From assembly GCA_013433145.1 (NCBI GenBank), contig CM024179.1, forward strand, positions 9,521,300 to 9,585,299: a DNA stretch of 64,000 bases, read 5' to 3'. Under the pieces are notes generated by a model. That model had not been told where the DNA came from and made no database searches. It worked only from the letters and a program-made list of their open reading frames with translations. Below are positions 1-19,749 of the stretch, in pieces. Position 1 is the stretch's first letter. The number at the start of each line of letters is the position of its first letter. The translations under genes were made by a program, and so were the position numbers. The DNA comes from Ascaris suum (lineage: Eukaryota; Nematoda; Chromadorea; Rhabditida; Ascarididae).

Positions 1-735
1 TCAAAACATCAGGGTAGATCAAAACAGAGATCAAAGATGGTTTTAGATCCATCTACTTTTTCATCTACCTTCACTTGCTCTTATACTCTGATTGTGCCTT
101 CACATTTTTACTATGATCTACATTGATCGACTTTCACGTTTTGATCTACCTCCACACTTTGATCTACCTCCATGCTTCGATCTACCTTGATCTGCTTTCA
201 CATTTTGATGTACTCTGAACTGTGATATACCTTCGTATTGTGATCTACTTAGATCTACCTCCATATTTTCATTCGCTTCCATACTCATATACCCTCAGAT
301 TTTGAGCTACTTTGATAGCATGATTTATCTTCATATTTTGATGTACATTGGTCTTCTTTCACATTTTGATCTACTCTGATAGTTAGATCTACTTTCACAT
401 ATTGATCTACTTTCATCTACCCTAATATTTTGATCCTCCTTCACATCTTGTTCTACTTTGATCTACTTTCACATCTTTGATCGATTTTCACATCTTGATT
501 TGCTTCGATACTCTCGCATTTTGATCTACTTTGATCTGCTTTCTTTTTTTGATCTGCTTCGATCTACCTTCACATTCTGATCTACTCTGATAGATTGGTC
601 TACCTTTATGTTTTCATCTAGCTTTAATTTTGACCTACTTTTACCGTCCATCACATTTTGAGCTACCTTGATACTTTAATCAACCTTCATATTTTCATCT
701 ATCTTGATTTTGACTTATCTTCATTTTGGCTTTGC
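1..735. repeat. Degenerate minisatellite, gatctac-type units
   Basis: A run of short, diverged units built on the words gatctac, ttgatctac and cttcacattttgatctac recurs every 12-40 bases through the whole stretch. There is no open frame of note. It is a decayed tandem array rather than a clean satellite, because spacing and sequence both vary. It may extend beyond the left edge of the window. Confidence 0.75.
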
Positions 736-789
736 CGGCCAAGAAACGTTCCCCGCGGAATCGGCCATGCTACATAACGAAAATTAAAT

Positions 790-1166
790 TCCCTCAAAGT
801 TTGAAGCTGTAAGAGAGTGCAGTGGTACCTAACCATGGGAAAAAATGTTTCAAAAGTTTTCCATGCCCCCGTCCACGGTTTTGCCCCGGAACGAACTTTG
901 CCTGAGCATTAGGCAGTGTTATCTAATGGAACAAATTTCCCCGAAAGCTGAAGTTTGAAAAAAAGTTAGATTGTCTATTAGCCAGGTTATCGTTAATGAT
1001 GTAGTGGAATAAAAATATTTCAAGTTTTCCAGGTTCCCGCCGCCGAGTTTTGCCCAGCAGCGAAGTTTGTCTAGGCGCGGGCCATTTTATGTAATGAAAA
1101 AATTTCCAAGAAATTCAAATTTGAAGAAATTTAGAGTGTCTACAGGCCCAGTTGTCATTAATGATC
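790..1166. repeat. Two diverged tandem copies of a ~166 bp unit
   Basis: Shared landmarks lie about 165-168 bases apart: aaagttttccatgcccc near 855 matches caagttttccaggttccc near 1022, aaatttccccgaaag near 935 matches aaatttccaagaaa near 1100, and ttatcgttaatgatg near 988 matches ttgtcattaatgatc near 1152. The unit is non-coding and more GC-rich than its surroundings. It is probably a dispersed repeat family of this genome; no family name can be assigned from the sequence. Confidence 0.55.
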
Positions 1167-1480
1167 CTGTGTATACTATATTTATATAGACTAGCACAAA
1201 ACCTACAAAGTTATACATTTCAGACTTGTCTACATCTCCTATGTAACAGAATAAAAAACCAGAACGAAATCTGTCATGCGAGACTGAGATATAACTTGGG
1301 ACTGGTGAGGAGCGCGTGCGCCGCGCGCACACCTCTCTCATCGCTCGTTTCCCTAGGTCACGCGAAGCCAGGCACTCGAAAAATGCTTCATCCGGAGCCA
1401 AGATGTCGTCCTCGACATTCTAAGCTCCGGTAGAACTACGTACGGCGATGCCCTGCGCAAATAGGCACTCCCCGCTGCAC
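1167..1480. other. GC-rich non-coding stretch, probable repeat
   Basis: The part around 1290-1480 is markedly GC-richer than the rest of the window, with a gcgcgtgcgccgcgcgc core near 1310. Open frames on both strands overlap here without splice context, so no gene is called. It resembles interspersed repeat sequence; the family is not known. Confidence 0.35.
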
Positions 1481-1993
1481 CGAGCATTTGTTTTATTATA
1501 TAGATAATCAAAGATCCGTTCAAAAAAACTTACTAAAACAAATTGACGAAATAGTGAACGTTATGAAAAGTACACTAATTCGACTCGACACAAAGAAGAA
1601 ACAGACGATAGCCATGCAAAGCACCGTTACAGTGATCGAACCAATCAAATCAGTTTTCACAGTCAATATCAGATCAAGTACTGCTGAATCTCCTGAAATC
1701 CTTTTTTTTCGCTTATTTCTTTCTCTTTTCTTATATGCAAGGCGGCAGTATTGGATATCGGTAGAGAAAAGAGCACTTTTCTCTATAAAATAAGAGAATC
1801 ATCCCAGCAAAGCACCAGAATGAACCTGAGGTCCAATGTGAGCTATGAAATTCATTGCGGTTGGTTTTTCGGTCGCTACTTTTAATATGGTCTATCGGTG
1901 CGCGTACATGAGATTAGAATGATTGTGGTTGTTGAACTGTGAAGAATGCCTCAAGTGTGGTAATCATGATTTCAAAACGCTCAGAAAATTGTT

Positions 1994-2176
1994 TTACGGT
2001 AATATCAAGTCATACATACTGTTTACGACTTCATCCTTCGCGTATGCACTTTTGGTGCCATGTGGCAACTGCATGACGAGGGGTTGCAATTGCTTTGAAG
2101 CTCTGTCCATAACCACAACAGTTCCTTTCGCCTTTCCTCCCTCTTTTTCCCCTAACTTCGACACATTTGGTTTCAT
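1994..2176 (-). CDS. Short coding-like ORF or exon, 60 residues, unrecognised
   Basis: The frame opens directly after an acceptor-like sequence (ctgtacag|ATG) and runs 60 codons to TAA. It is lysine-rich at the start and contains the stretch KGTVVVMDRASKQLQPL, which looks protein-like and faintly resembles the DR-x-x-D strand of Sec1/Munc18 proteins, but the match is too weak to name it. It lies just past the possible last exon of the PTR gene on the same strand and could be an alternative 3' exon (entering in another frame) or a separate small gene. Confidence 0.25.
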   Translation of the reverse strand: MKPNVSKLGEKEGGKAKGTVVVMDRASKQLQPLVMQLPHGTKSAYAKDEVVNSMYDLILP

Positions 2177-2242
2177 CTGTACAGATTATTACACTGCGAT
2201 ACACTTTAGTAGTATAGTGTGTCCTTCAATAGCAGTCTGTAT

Positions 2243-11044
<8,802 letters not shown>

Positions 11045-11053
11045 CTACGACAC
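11045..11053 (-). promoter_or_regulatory. Candidate spliced-leader acceptor of the PTR gene
   Basis: On the minus strand, ttcttcgtgtgtgcag ends 8 nt before the ATG at 11044. An acceptor this close to a start codon with no upstream exon in view is what a trans-splice site looks like in nematodes. It equally could be the acceptor of an untranslated first exon farther upstream. Confidence 0.4.
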
Positions 11054-11722
11054 TGCACACACGAAGAAAACGAACGTTACAAACCGGAAATATTCAATAA
11101 AGATTTTATTCATTCTTTAATTGAGGAGGTAAAAAACGACTGACGGTAAACTTTCCGTGAACATTCACGGAAATAGCGAATGATGGTAATGATGATAATA
11201 GGTTAATCTACCATCAAGTTCAGGATGAGAAGAAATGGTATGGTTGGAAATGATTACTGAGTGGGCAAAGTGTTGATACACCAATAATAGTGTTAGTACT
11301 ATTCGCATAATTTCAAATAATTTACATAATTCCATGCGTTAGTTGTATGAGCAGGTAAGTAGGCTTAAGTTACGAAAAGGTCTATTGTGTGACCACGTTC
11401 TGCGAAACCAATCCTAAATGTAAGCAACGTTTTAAACATTTTTATTCTGGTATAACTTTAGTGTATCATAGATGGTGACTACAAATGAGACCTTCAAACG
11501 TTAATCGTTATACCGCTTCCGCCATAAATAGCATTCGGCAATTCCATGGTAATATTGGCGATGTTTCCTTTCTATTGTTGAAACTAGGTCATCCTTTCAA
11601 CAACGGCTCTTAGAGCAGTCGATGACAATGGTCATTACAGTGATCTGGTCACGCTTGCTTAAATGGACAGCGGTCTTTAGAGGTCATTCATAAATCCCCT
11701 TGAATCAATAGGCTGTATATTC

Positions 11723-12052
11723 GTGCAAACACCCTTCGGAATGGCGATAGGAAAAAAAAACTATGGAAAGATCGAAGAACTCTTTTCAACAAGCATTTCC
11801 CATGAAGTTGTTCTGAATACGCTGAATTCAATTACAAATCTGATGGGGAAAAAAATTTTCTTGTCGTCTATGACGGGAATTCCGAACAAAAAAACGAAGT
11901 CAAAAGAATTTCTCTTGCGAAAAATTCAAAGAACAACGTTCATATGCAAAAATTGTAAATGGGATTACGAAAAAACATTTCAAAGGTGCTCAATTACGAA
12001 CATAAATACCATTCTACAATTGCGTTATAAATTAGCCGGAAATACATGCTGA
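11723..12052 (+). CDS. Unrecognised single-exon ORF, up to 109 codons
   Basis: The frame runs 110 codons from a GTG at 11723, with the first ATG at 11741, giving about 103 residues. The product would be basic and Lys/Ser/Asn-rich with one CxxC near the end (FICKNCKW). There is no signal peptide and no membrane segment. Composition is compatible with coding, but there is no splice or promoter support and an AT-rich ORF of this length can arise by chance. It lies 176 bases upstream of a better-supported plus-strand exon and might belong to the same gene. Confidence 0.25.
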   Translation: MQTPFGMAIGKKNYGKIEELFSTSISHEVVLNTLNSITNLMGKKIFLSSMTGIPNKKTKSKEFLLRKIQRTTFICKNCKWDYEKTFQRCSITNINTILQLRYKLAGNTC

Positions 12053-12227
12053 TTACCACTAATAAATGTAGTAATTGTAAGTGCAATACAGAATAAATGA
12101 CATCGAAAGTCTAAACAATCTCGACTAATCATTCAATATCAAGTTATGCAATTGTTGTTGGAAAAAAATTTGCATAAAAATCGATAATCGTTTATAAAAT
12201 CATTCAATACAAAATTTTCACTAAAAG

Positions 12228-12393
12228 ACGTAATAGTGGTCGCGATGTAGGTCTCAATCAATTAATGCAAACTCCAGCAATGGTCAAACGTAGGAGAGAA
12301 ATGAAAATAGATCAGCGTTTCAAAAAGCGACTCCTTAAACCTAAACCACTCTCGCAGCAACTTTTAATCGGTGTTACTCCACGTGCACGCTAA
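12228..12393 (+). CDS. Probable terminal exon of a plus-strand gene, basic C terminus
   Basis: The frame ending at TAA 12391-12393 is open from about 12178 and encodes a strongly basic tail that includes QLMQTPAMVKRRREMK and ends LSQQLLIGVTPRAR. It is GC-richer than its flanks. An AATAAA signal follows at 12470-12475, about 80 nt after the stop. The 5' border is uncertain: the nearest AG ends at 12227 (ctaaaag), which is a poor acceptor, so the exon could begin earlier. The product is not recognised. Confidence 0.4.
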
Positions 12394-14309
12394 GAAAGCA
12401 AGAATCACATCCTGGTATGCACCATAGGCGTTTTATTCAGTATAATTTTCTATCGTGGGCACGATTAGCAATAAAATATTTACTAAATTAAGAAAAAATG
12501 TGGTAAAAACTCGACATATTAGATCTTTTAACCTATGAACGGAAACCTTCCAAAGAATGCAAACAGCTGTTCGAAAAGCCAGAAAAAAAGAAGCATTGAG
12601 CCTAACTAAACATTTACGATAGGTGAATTAAACTGATGTGAACAGCGAAATAGAGGAAAATAATCAAGGAATATTTCACAATATCAAACATCACTGGATA
12701 AATTACTTGCAAAATAAAACGAGCCTGAAATGTAACGGGGTACTAAATCATCCTAAGAAGGCAACAATGAAAAAGAAAAAACCACAAGAAATAAACTTCA
12801 ACGGGAGAAAATTCCCCATAAACTACAAGCCTTAAATTTTTTTGCATGAATTTCCTCTCATCTCGTTGGTTTTTATTTAAATGAAGCCTTTTTTTGCGTT
12901 ATTGTTCCCTGTCATATTTCCTCTCATATCATAGCCGTAATTCACACAAACTTTGAAAGTATTCGCCCATGTATAGACAGGTGAGTCCATTCACACCTTT
13001 ATTTCCAAGCCGAAGTGCCTTTCACGTCCGAATTTGCATAATTAGTTTAAACTTATGGAGGGGATCAGAGAATTGATTAGCCGGTGACCAAACAGATTTG
13101 CAAACTTTGTTGGATGTCATTTAAACCATTGTTCATATTATGGTTGTTGGTTTCCATCAATCATACTTATCAAAGGTCTAATGCAAAATGAATTACTTTC
13201 GCAAAGTATCATTAAAAAATCTCAGCCGCATACATTCTCGTAAAAGATATAAATTACAAATGACGTATGTTACGATTCATAAAATTGCACTTCAATATTC
13301 CATTGACAGCATGAATTGTTTGCAATTTAATATATTATTTTCGACACATTATAGACGATATTATAGAGAATTAACATTCGACACGTCATGCGTATATGTG
13401 AAGCAAAAAATTAGGTGAAAGAGTTGAAAAGGATTTAAAAAAAAATAAGAGAATGACAGAGGTAATCTCTCAGCAGAATATATATATGAAGGAATCAAAT
13501 AGTTGCCATGAATTACTCATACAAAAACATGCATATTTTTTACATGCTACTGAGTAATATCTCTTCAAATATAAATCAAAATGAAGCGATAATTTCGAAT
13601 CGAATAAATAAATATCTGAATTGAGAGAAAAAAAACGTATTGAAACGTAGCAAAGTGAACCGGCTCACAATTTGAAGTGTGTGACTGATGAAGTGCGCGA
13701 CGAACGATTTATAGGGGGAGGTGTGTTGTGTTGAATGTAGTGGATACAGAAAGGCTTATTACCATGTGAACGTCAAACCGGTTGGAACGCCTTGATCGCA
13801 ATTACGTATTGACCACAATGGCCATTTAATGCAGATAAATCCTTACATATGTTTCCATATCTTTACTGTATTGAATATACTATACTTCGATTTTTTTATA
13901 AACCTTCAATGGGAATTTTTTTGATCTCAAATGTTGAAAATATGACCGATATGGTAAATGTTTGATTGCAGATTAAGGATACAACGCTGAACTTTCATAA
14001 ATCATTCTATTAAAATCAATCAATATCAATCAATTGATTGTGATCGAAAAAATTAAATTGCCTCTTTCAACATGTTCAAGTAAGGATGAGGATTACTGCA
14101 AAAAATTTTGTGCAATAAATGAAGTACAATAGAAAAACAACAAATCGCTCCTCATTTTCATCGACTGCACCTTATAAACGATTGTCTTAGTTGGTTAACC
14201 GATTTCATAAGCAATAATATTCAAGTCTCATAGAAGGTAATCGATAGTTTTCAAAGGTGCTGATCTGTATTGTCGCAGAAATTGATGGATAGCTCCGGAA
14301 TGCACTAAC
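12394..14309. other. AT-rich stretch without a supportable gene
   Basis: Two AT-rich open frames occur (12638-12835 and 13188-13418, plus) but neither has splice, promoter or composition support. A TATA-like ccctataaat on the minus strand near 13715 has no convincing ORF behind it. Confidence 0.4.
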
Positions 14310-14383
14310 TTTCAGCTCCAACAGAAGCCGATCTACAGCTCTGAGGATATCAACCAACTGCGACTCAAACGGGAAATAATCCC
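14310..14383 (-). CDS. Single internal exon of an unrecognised minus-strand gene
   Basis: Minus strand: acceptor ctattctttctag, then 74 nt beginning in phase 1 and ending at AAA|gttagt in phase 0. The 24 full codons read as an amphipathic helix containing FPFESQLVDILRAVDRLL. The block is GC-richer than its surroundings. The plus strand is also open here after an acceptor-like ctttcag, but the minus reading has both an acceptor and a donor. Partner exons were not found with confidence. Confidence 0.45.
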
Positions 14384-15251
14384 CTAGAAAGAATAGAAAT
14401 GTAAAGAAATTTCTTTACTATAGAAGAAACAAAAAAAAACTGATGTTATTTGGATTTGATGCGACATTGGATGCAAAAATTAGTCGACGATGCAATATAT
14501 CCGCCATCATATAAATTTTTATCCACTGATCACAAGTACAGTTATATGATCATTTCAAAGAAACAACCAGCCCGAAATTGTTGAAAAACTTGAAACTTTG
14601 AAATCGTTTTGTTTCATGAAGCGATTTTCTGCAAAATATAAAATCCCTCATTTTTTTTTTCAAAGATCTTCCTAAGAAATGCATTAAATAGGGCGGAAAA
14701 ACAAAATGAAGAGAAGGAACAATGTGTCGCGAAGGAAAAAAAAAACGATCGAAATCTTAGACAAATCGAATACATATGAGCGAATGAAAATTTCACAAAA
14801 TATTAACCAATTGAGGAAAAAAAAATGAAACGACTTTGTCTCAAACAATTATAGCCAAATTAGTCAGTGATTCTCATAGATGTGGAAAAATATGAACTGA
14901 GGGCAAATAAATTCAGCTAAAGTATCTATAATAGCTTAGGCTAAATAGCAACTCGATAATTTTAGCTACTCAGTAGACAGTATGGACAATAAAATCTGGA
15001 ATTTTTTCTAGGATGAGGAGAGGGAGTGGAACGATAAGTAACTGAATAAATAATTGATAAACTGAAGAAATAATTTATAACAGCCGTAACGACACGAAAT
15101 AAATTACGCCGAAAGGAAAGAACTTAGAAATGTGCCTTTAATGTTCGCTATCATTCAGCAGATTCATGCGAGTGGGGATTTGCCATGAACCTTTTAGTCT
15201 AGACCAGGCTTTATTAGTAATCATTATTTGATGACAAAATATGCTGCAGCG

Positions 15252-15320
15252 CACAACTTGGATTCGAACCTAGGACTCTTGTTGTGCTCGCATACACTCT
15301 TACCGACCAACCTACTTGTG
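15252..15320 (-). repeat. tRNA-derived relic (SINE-like or tRNA pseudogene)
   Basis: On the minus strand a perfect RNA polymerase III B box, GGTTCGAATCC (15270-15260), lies about 40 nt downstream of an A-box-like TAGGTTGGTCGGTAAG. The ends can pair (CACAA with TTGTG), as in an acceptor stem, and the T arm pairs with one mismatch. The anticodon arm does not fold convincingly. This fits a decayed tRNA gene or the head of a tRNA-derived SINE, not a working tRNA. Confidence 0.6.
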
Positions 15321-16272
15321 ATACTTTTGTTGGCCATAATTTGTCAAATTTATTCTCATCAATTTCTTCTTTGCATATCTAAGAGCTAAGGATCGCACAA
15401 CTTTGAACAATCCGAATTGAACATCAAACACTCGCAATTAGACAATTATCGTCTTATGAACGCATGTTCTTTATGTGCGGATGCGCCACAAAAGAAACGA
15501 ATCTTTAATAGCTTCGAATTTTCTTTAAGTTAAAATATTGTTTGCTGTTGGGTTTCAACACACAATAATGCATGCCCCAACTAAAGCGTACAATAGTTTG
15601 TCACAAAGGGAATTGAAAATCTATTGAATAGACTGCTATGATATATATTTCAGTGATTCTATATATGAGATTTTAAAATTTTAGGAAATTTTTATTAAAT
15701 AATTCCTCTTAAATTTCTTTCAACAATAAGAGGTGGTTTTTTCTAGTCGACAATTTTTGAAATTAGTTCCAATTAGTTGTAAAATTTAACCAAAATATTA
15801 GATGCATTTAATTATTAACTTCTTTCGAACTAAATAGATTAACCCGCAATCGATATGGAAGTCACTCTATGGTATAGAATATAAGCATTAGATTTGATAT
15901 TTTTTAACTCAGTGGTTCTCGAGTTGAAACTATCAGACGGAAACTTGCTAAAGGGAATGAAAAAAAGAGAATAGAATTGATGTATAGAAAAAGTCTTTGC
16001 AACAAAATAGCGTTAACTTTTAGTTGAATTTATTTTCAATGTTTACAGTTGGATATTGAGAGCACTCAAAACGAGTCTTTATAAACGCATCAAAACAACT
16101 CTATTATTCCATCTTTTTTTGCCTCTATTTTATGCTTTCCTCATGATTACCTTATTACACAATTATATACTCATTTTATTTCTATTTAATTCTATACTCA
16201 TTTTAATTCTATTTAATTCCTTTCCAATTCTAAATTGAGTATTTACTATAGGATTCATTGTTAATTACGCTG

Positions 16273-16312
16273 ACAGTTATATAATTAATTAATTAATTAA
16301 TTATGTAACTGT
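16273..16312. repeat. 40 bp near-perfect palindrome
   Basis: The left half acagttatataattaattaa is the reverse complement of the right half with one mismatched pair. There is no spacer. The (ATTA) core alone would pair by chance; the outer ACAGTTA/TAACTGT arms are what make it notable. Confidence 0.85.
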
Positions 16313-16571
16313 TAATGACTTTAATTAATGACTTTTGCATTTTTGCATCAGAATGGTGATATGCTGGATCTCTTGTAGACTACTGGATCCCAAGTTGGTC
16401 TTCGTTTGCAGACGAAACTTGCTTTGATCAAGTTTGCTCTTATTTATATAGTGATTGCAATGAGAGGTATGAAAGTCGTAACGGGTAGTAAAGTTACATC
16501 AGTTGATCGAATGTAGTCCAAAGTATGTTAGTATAAACTGGGAGATGAGATAACGATCGGACGTTTGAAAG

Positions 16572-16733
16572 CAATATGAGTTAAAGAAAACAAACATCGA
16601 TGTGAAAGGATATTCCAAACGATGCAGATGTGGGCAGGAAATTAGTAATGTGGATACGGGAACAATCAGAGCACCAATAAACGGACATCGGGCATCAACC
16701 ATGGAAGGGAAAATATCGGAACTGGAGAAGAAG
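16572..16733 (+). CDS. Exon-like block, strand ambiguous
   Basis: Plus strand: after tttgaaag, 54 codons are open to AAG|gttggg, with a cysteine cluster (SKRCRCGQE) and a helical end (MEGKISELEKK). Minus strand: 16702-16499 is also open, follows a good acceptor (accttcttctccag at about 16717) and is hydrophobic, with a SDRYLIS that recalls the DRY motif of GPCRs. Raised GC suggests one reading is real; I cannot decide which. The plus reading is listed because it has a hydrophilic, protein-like composition. Confidence 0.3.
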
Positions 16734-17339
16734 GTTGGGCGAACTTTTGTAACGCTGTTGATGTTTTCAAATAATTATTAGTTCAGTATGAATGTCACTC
16801 TCACTTGTATAGTACTACTGAATAGCGAAACTCTTTCAACAACCTTGAGAAATGGTTCTACCATCGCATGCAATAACGCATGTCACCACCTATAACCATC
16901 CCACAAGAAGCACAAACCACAAAAAAAAGTCTCATTTCGGCCTTTTGATCATTTTTGGGACCACTTCCTGAGAGAACTGGTGAATTTTTATTGCTATATA
17001 CTCCCCCTTTCTTGCAGAACGCTTCGAACTGTAAAAAACGTTTTTTTTTTCACAGACGTTGCAATAAGAAGATCGATTTTTAGGAGTGGAGCACATAAAT
17101 GACATTATTTTTTATGTTTCTTTCATTAACGATGTCTCTTCATTAATTCTACTCAATTTTATTCGTTAATTATATTTCATTGTGACATAAGAATCGATTG
17201 ATGAAGATAGAGGTGTTTAACTTAAATAGCAAAGCATATCAGCGCTTAAAGAAAAGGCACAAAATGCGCAGAAGATGCAATAAAAAGCACTATTATCAAA
17301 AGTGGTAAAAAAACAAACAAACAAATAAATGCGGTCCAT

Positions 17340-17510
17340 AAATTTCAGGATGTAGTCATCCGAGCACGCCGTCAGTGCCCATGTGAACAGCATTTACGTC
17401 CACGATGCAGTTGTACTCTGCCTCAAAACAACCCTCCTTCATGCACCTGCAATCAACCTCCATGGAAATGTACCAATAGTTTTAAAATGCGCGACTATCA
17501 ACAACGATAA
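17340..17510 (+). pseudogene. Fragment of ABU/PQN-like exon 2 (third copy)
   Basis: From about 17340 to 17470 the sequence matches 29816-29946 of the left palindrome arm (and its mirror in the right arm) with one visible base difference (cca-T-gg against cca-C-gg). It includes the last bases of the intron and the acceptor (aatttcag). The frame equals the gene's: DVVIRARRQCPC and the following CxC motifs are kept for 41 codons. It then breaks into unrelated sequence and stops at TAA 17508-17510. The signal-peptide exon and the C-X3-C repeats are absent. It lies about 10 kb from the left arm in the same orientation. It could still serve as an exon, but a decayed duplication is more likely. Confidence 0.85.
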
Positions 17511-17796
17511 ATGCGGCAAAGCACGATAGAAGAATTGGTCATGAAAATGCTTAATAGCTAGAGGTATATATAGAAAAAAAAATCGATTAAATGATAGAAC
17601 ATAAATAAATAAGATAAGAAGGAATAAATAAATTCGCAATGGAAATTACAAGTGTTTCATGTTGTTCTATTGTGCTTCACCTTTGTTATGAAGTTACTCA
17701 ATGTGAAAATGAGTTTAATGATTTGTGGGGCTTTTTTATATTCCGTTTACTTTATTCATATTTTTAGGCTAACTAATAAAATCCGACCTCGAATAT

Positions 17797-17849
17797 TTGC
17801 ATTTGCCTAAAAATTTGCATACGTGCATTTGCCTAAAAATTTGCATATA
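17797..17849. repeat. Two-copy tandem repeat, ~27 bp unit
   Basis: The unit tgcatttgcctaaaaattt occurs twice in a row with cata after each copy. Non-coding. Confidence 0.8.
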
Positions 17850-18475
17850 CCATACTGCAATCTATTTCATCGTTACTGAGCTATATCACTGAAATTCCAT
17901 CAGTATTTAGAGAAGCTACCAAAGCAGAGTTATTTATTTGAGAATTTTGCGTTCTCAGCAATGTACCGTGAATTTCAAAATAGCATTATATGAGATGAAT
18001 AATTTGCAACCACATGGGAAGGAGGGAGGGGGGGGGGGTTTAAATCGTCTTACGATCAAGCAAGAATAGAATATTTTAACATCGTTAACTTTTAAATTCA
18101 TTATCTCTTAGAAATTTGCATATCATTAAGTCATTAATAGTAAATATTTTCAAAGGAAAGAAATCCTTAAAATTGCCTAACGAAACTTCTATACGATCTT
18201 CACTATACAAATGATCGGCAAATAAATATGTTCAGTTGGAAATCGAATATATTACCTCAATTAATTAGAATTACCTAAATATATAACCTAATATCTAAAA
18301 TGGGAATAACTTGTATTTTCATTTGAAAATCAAATAAACTAATTCGAATTAAAATTTGTTCAAGCAAGCATAATGAGAAAATTTGTCCGGAAATCACATA
18401 TATGCATCTCAGTATATCGACAATACGAATAATTTATATTTAAAATTATTTTCGCAAAGATTTTATTATTATATT

Positions 18476-19362
18476 TTAGCGAATCATCACTAAAATAAAA
18501 CCGATAAGAAGGATCACCTGACTTTGTTTAATATCAAGCCGATTATGTTCATCGAGAACTGCTATATAGCATCGAAAACAAGCAACAACGAGAAGTGCAA
18601 CACAATTATTTAATTTACTCGTAAATGGAGTAAAAATTGATTGATGAACAATAGCAATAATGCGATAGAATGAACATTTGAATGGACCACTCACCGCCCG
18701 ACAAATTATGCAATTTAAATTCACTTGCGTATATTGAAAGCAAATAATTCTAGATAGGATATGGAGTCACTAGAAAAATATTTCATTAAGGATGGTGAGG
18801 GATGAGGGGAGAGGATGAGGTTGGACGAATTGGTTGGTCTACAGAGGCAAAATCGGGTTGTGCATCGTTTTGTATTGCTCAGTACTATACAAAATGATGT
18901 GAAATGAGTTGTTCGGACAAAAAAAAACCATAATGCAATTAGTCGATGACTCAGACGATCAGACACATATAATGGGCATATAATACACGATTTACTGTTG
19001 TACTGATCTGCGCCACGAAACGTAAGATTATCGCTGTGAGAGAAATTTTCTTGTTTTTTGATATCTATTTTCGTGAATTTTTCTTCCGTGAAATTTCTCA
19101 GATTTTTATTGAAAATCATAGAAATGCTCACCAATCCAATAAACTGCAATATAAAGAAGTGATAGAGAATTATAATAGAAAGACATAGAATGGGCCATCC
19201 CTTACTTGTTATTGATTCTGGCAAAAATGCATTTGAAATGTTCAGCAGAATCATATGCAAAAATTTATTTGTGTATAAAATTAACTCCAAGGAAACTAAA
19301 TAGAAAAAAATAATATTACTCGAAAATATTGAATTCGATGCATTAAAAATTCGACACATCAA
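18476..19362 (-). CDS. Hydrophobic, GPCR-like coding block, incomplete
   Basis: Two adjoining minus-strand frames: 19362-18721 (213 codons) with three strongly hydrophobic segments, and 18724-18476. The second reads like TM3 plus the DRY region of a rhodopsin-type receptor (NNCVALLVVACFRCYIAVLDE) followed by a donor after AAAGTCAG (gtgatc, 18519) or by a hydrophobic TM4-like run. The first has FIGLVSISMIFNKNLRNF, similar to TM1 and the first intracellular loop. TM5-7 were not found downstream. The pattern may be a receptor fragment or pseudogene; AT-rich DNA encodes hydrophobic residues easily, so this is a weak call. Confidence 0.22.
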
Positions 19363-19596
19363 AAATTATTGAAGAAATTTATTTCTAAATCGCTAATAAG
19401 TAAGGGTCGAGAGTGATAAATTGATAACCACCAAGAATTGGTAGTAACGACCAAGATAAGCTTTAAGAAATGATGTTCGAACAGTCGTTCACAGAAGCGT
19501 TTTCATGTAGTATAATAAGCTGATCGATAATGCTCATCTATTAAACATAATCTGATTGCAAAAAGACGATCTTAAGTGTACCAGATTGTAGAAATG

Positions 19597-19704
<108 letters not shown>

Positions 19705-19749
19705 TTATTAAAGATATTGAAGAATTTTGCAAACAATCGCCAAAAGCGA

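Noticed and set aside
1994..2176. Sec1/Munc18 family membership for the 60-codon ORF
   Set aside because: Only a few residues around MDRA fit; no other part of the family was found nearby.
19136..19362. Similarity of the block FLHMILLNISNAFLPESITS to TM2 of Cys-loop ligand-gated channels
   Set aside because: No ligand-binding domain, Cys-loop or TM1 exon upstream; hydrophobicity from AT-rich DNA is enough to explain it.
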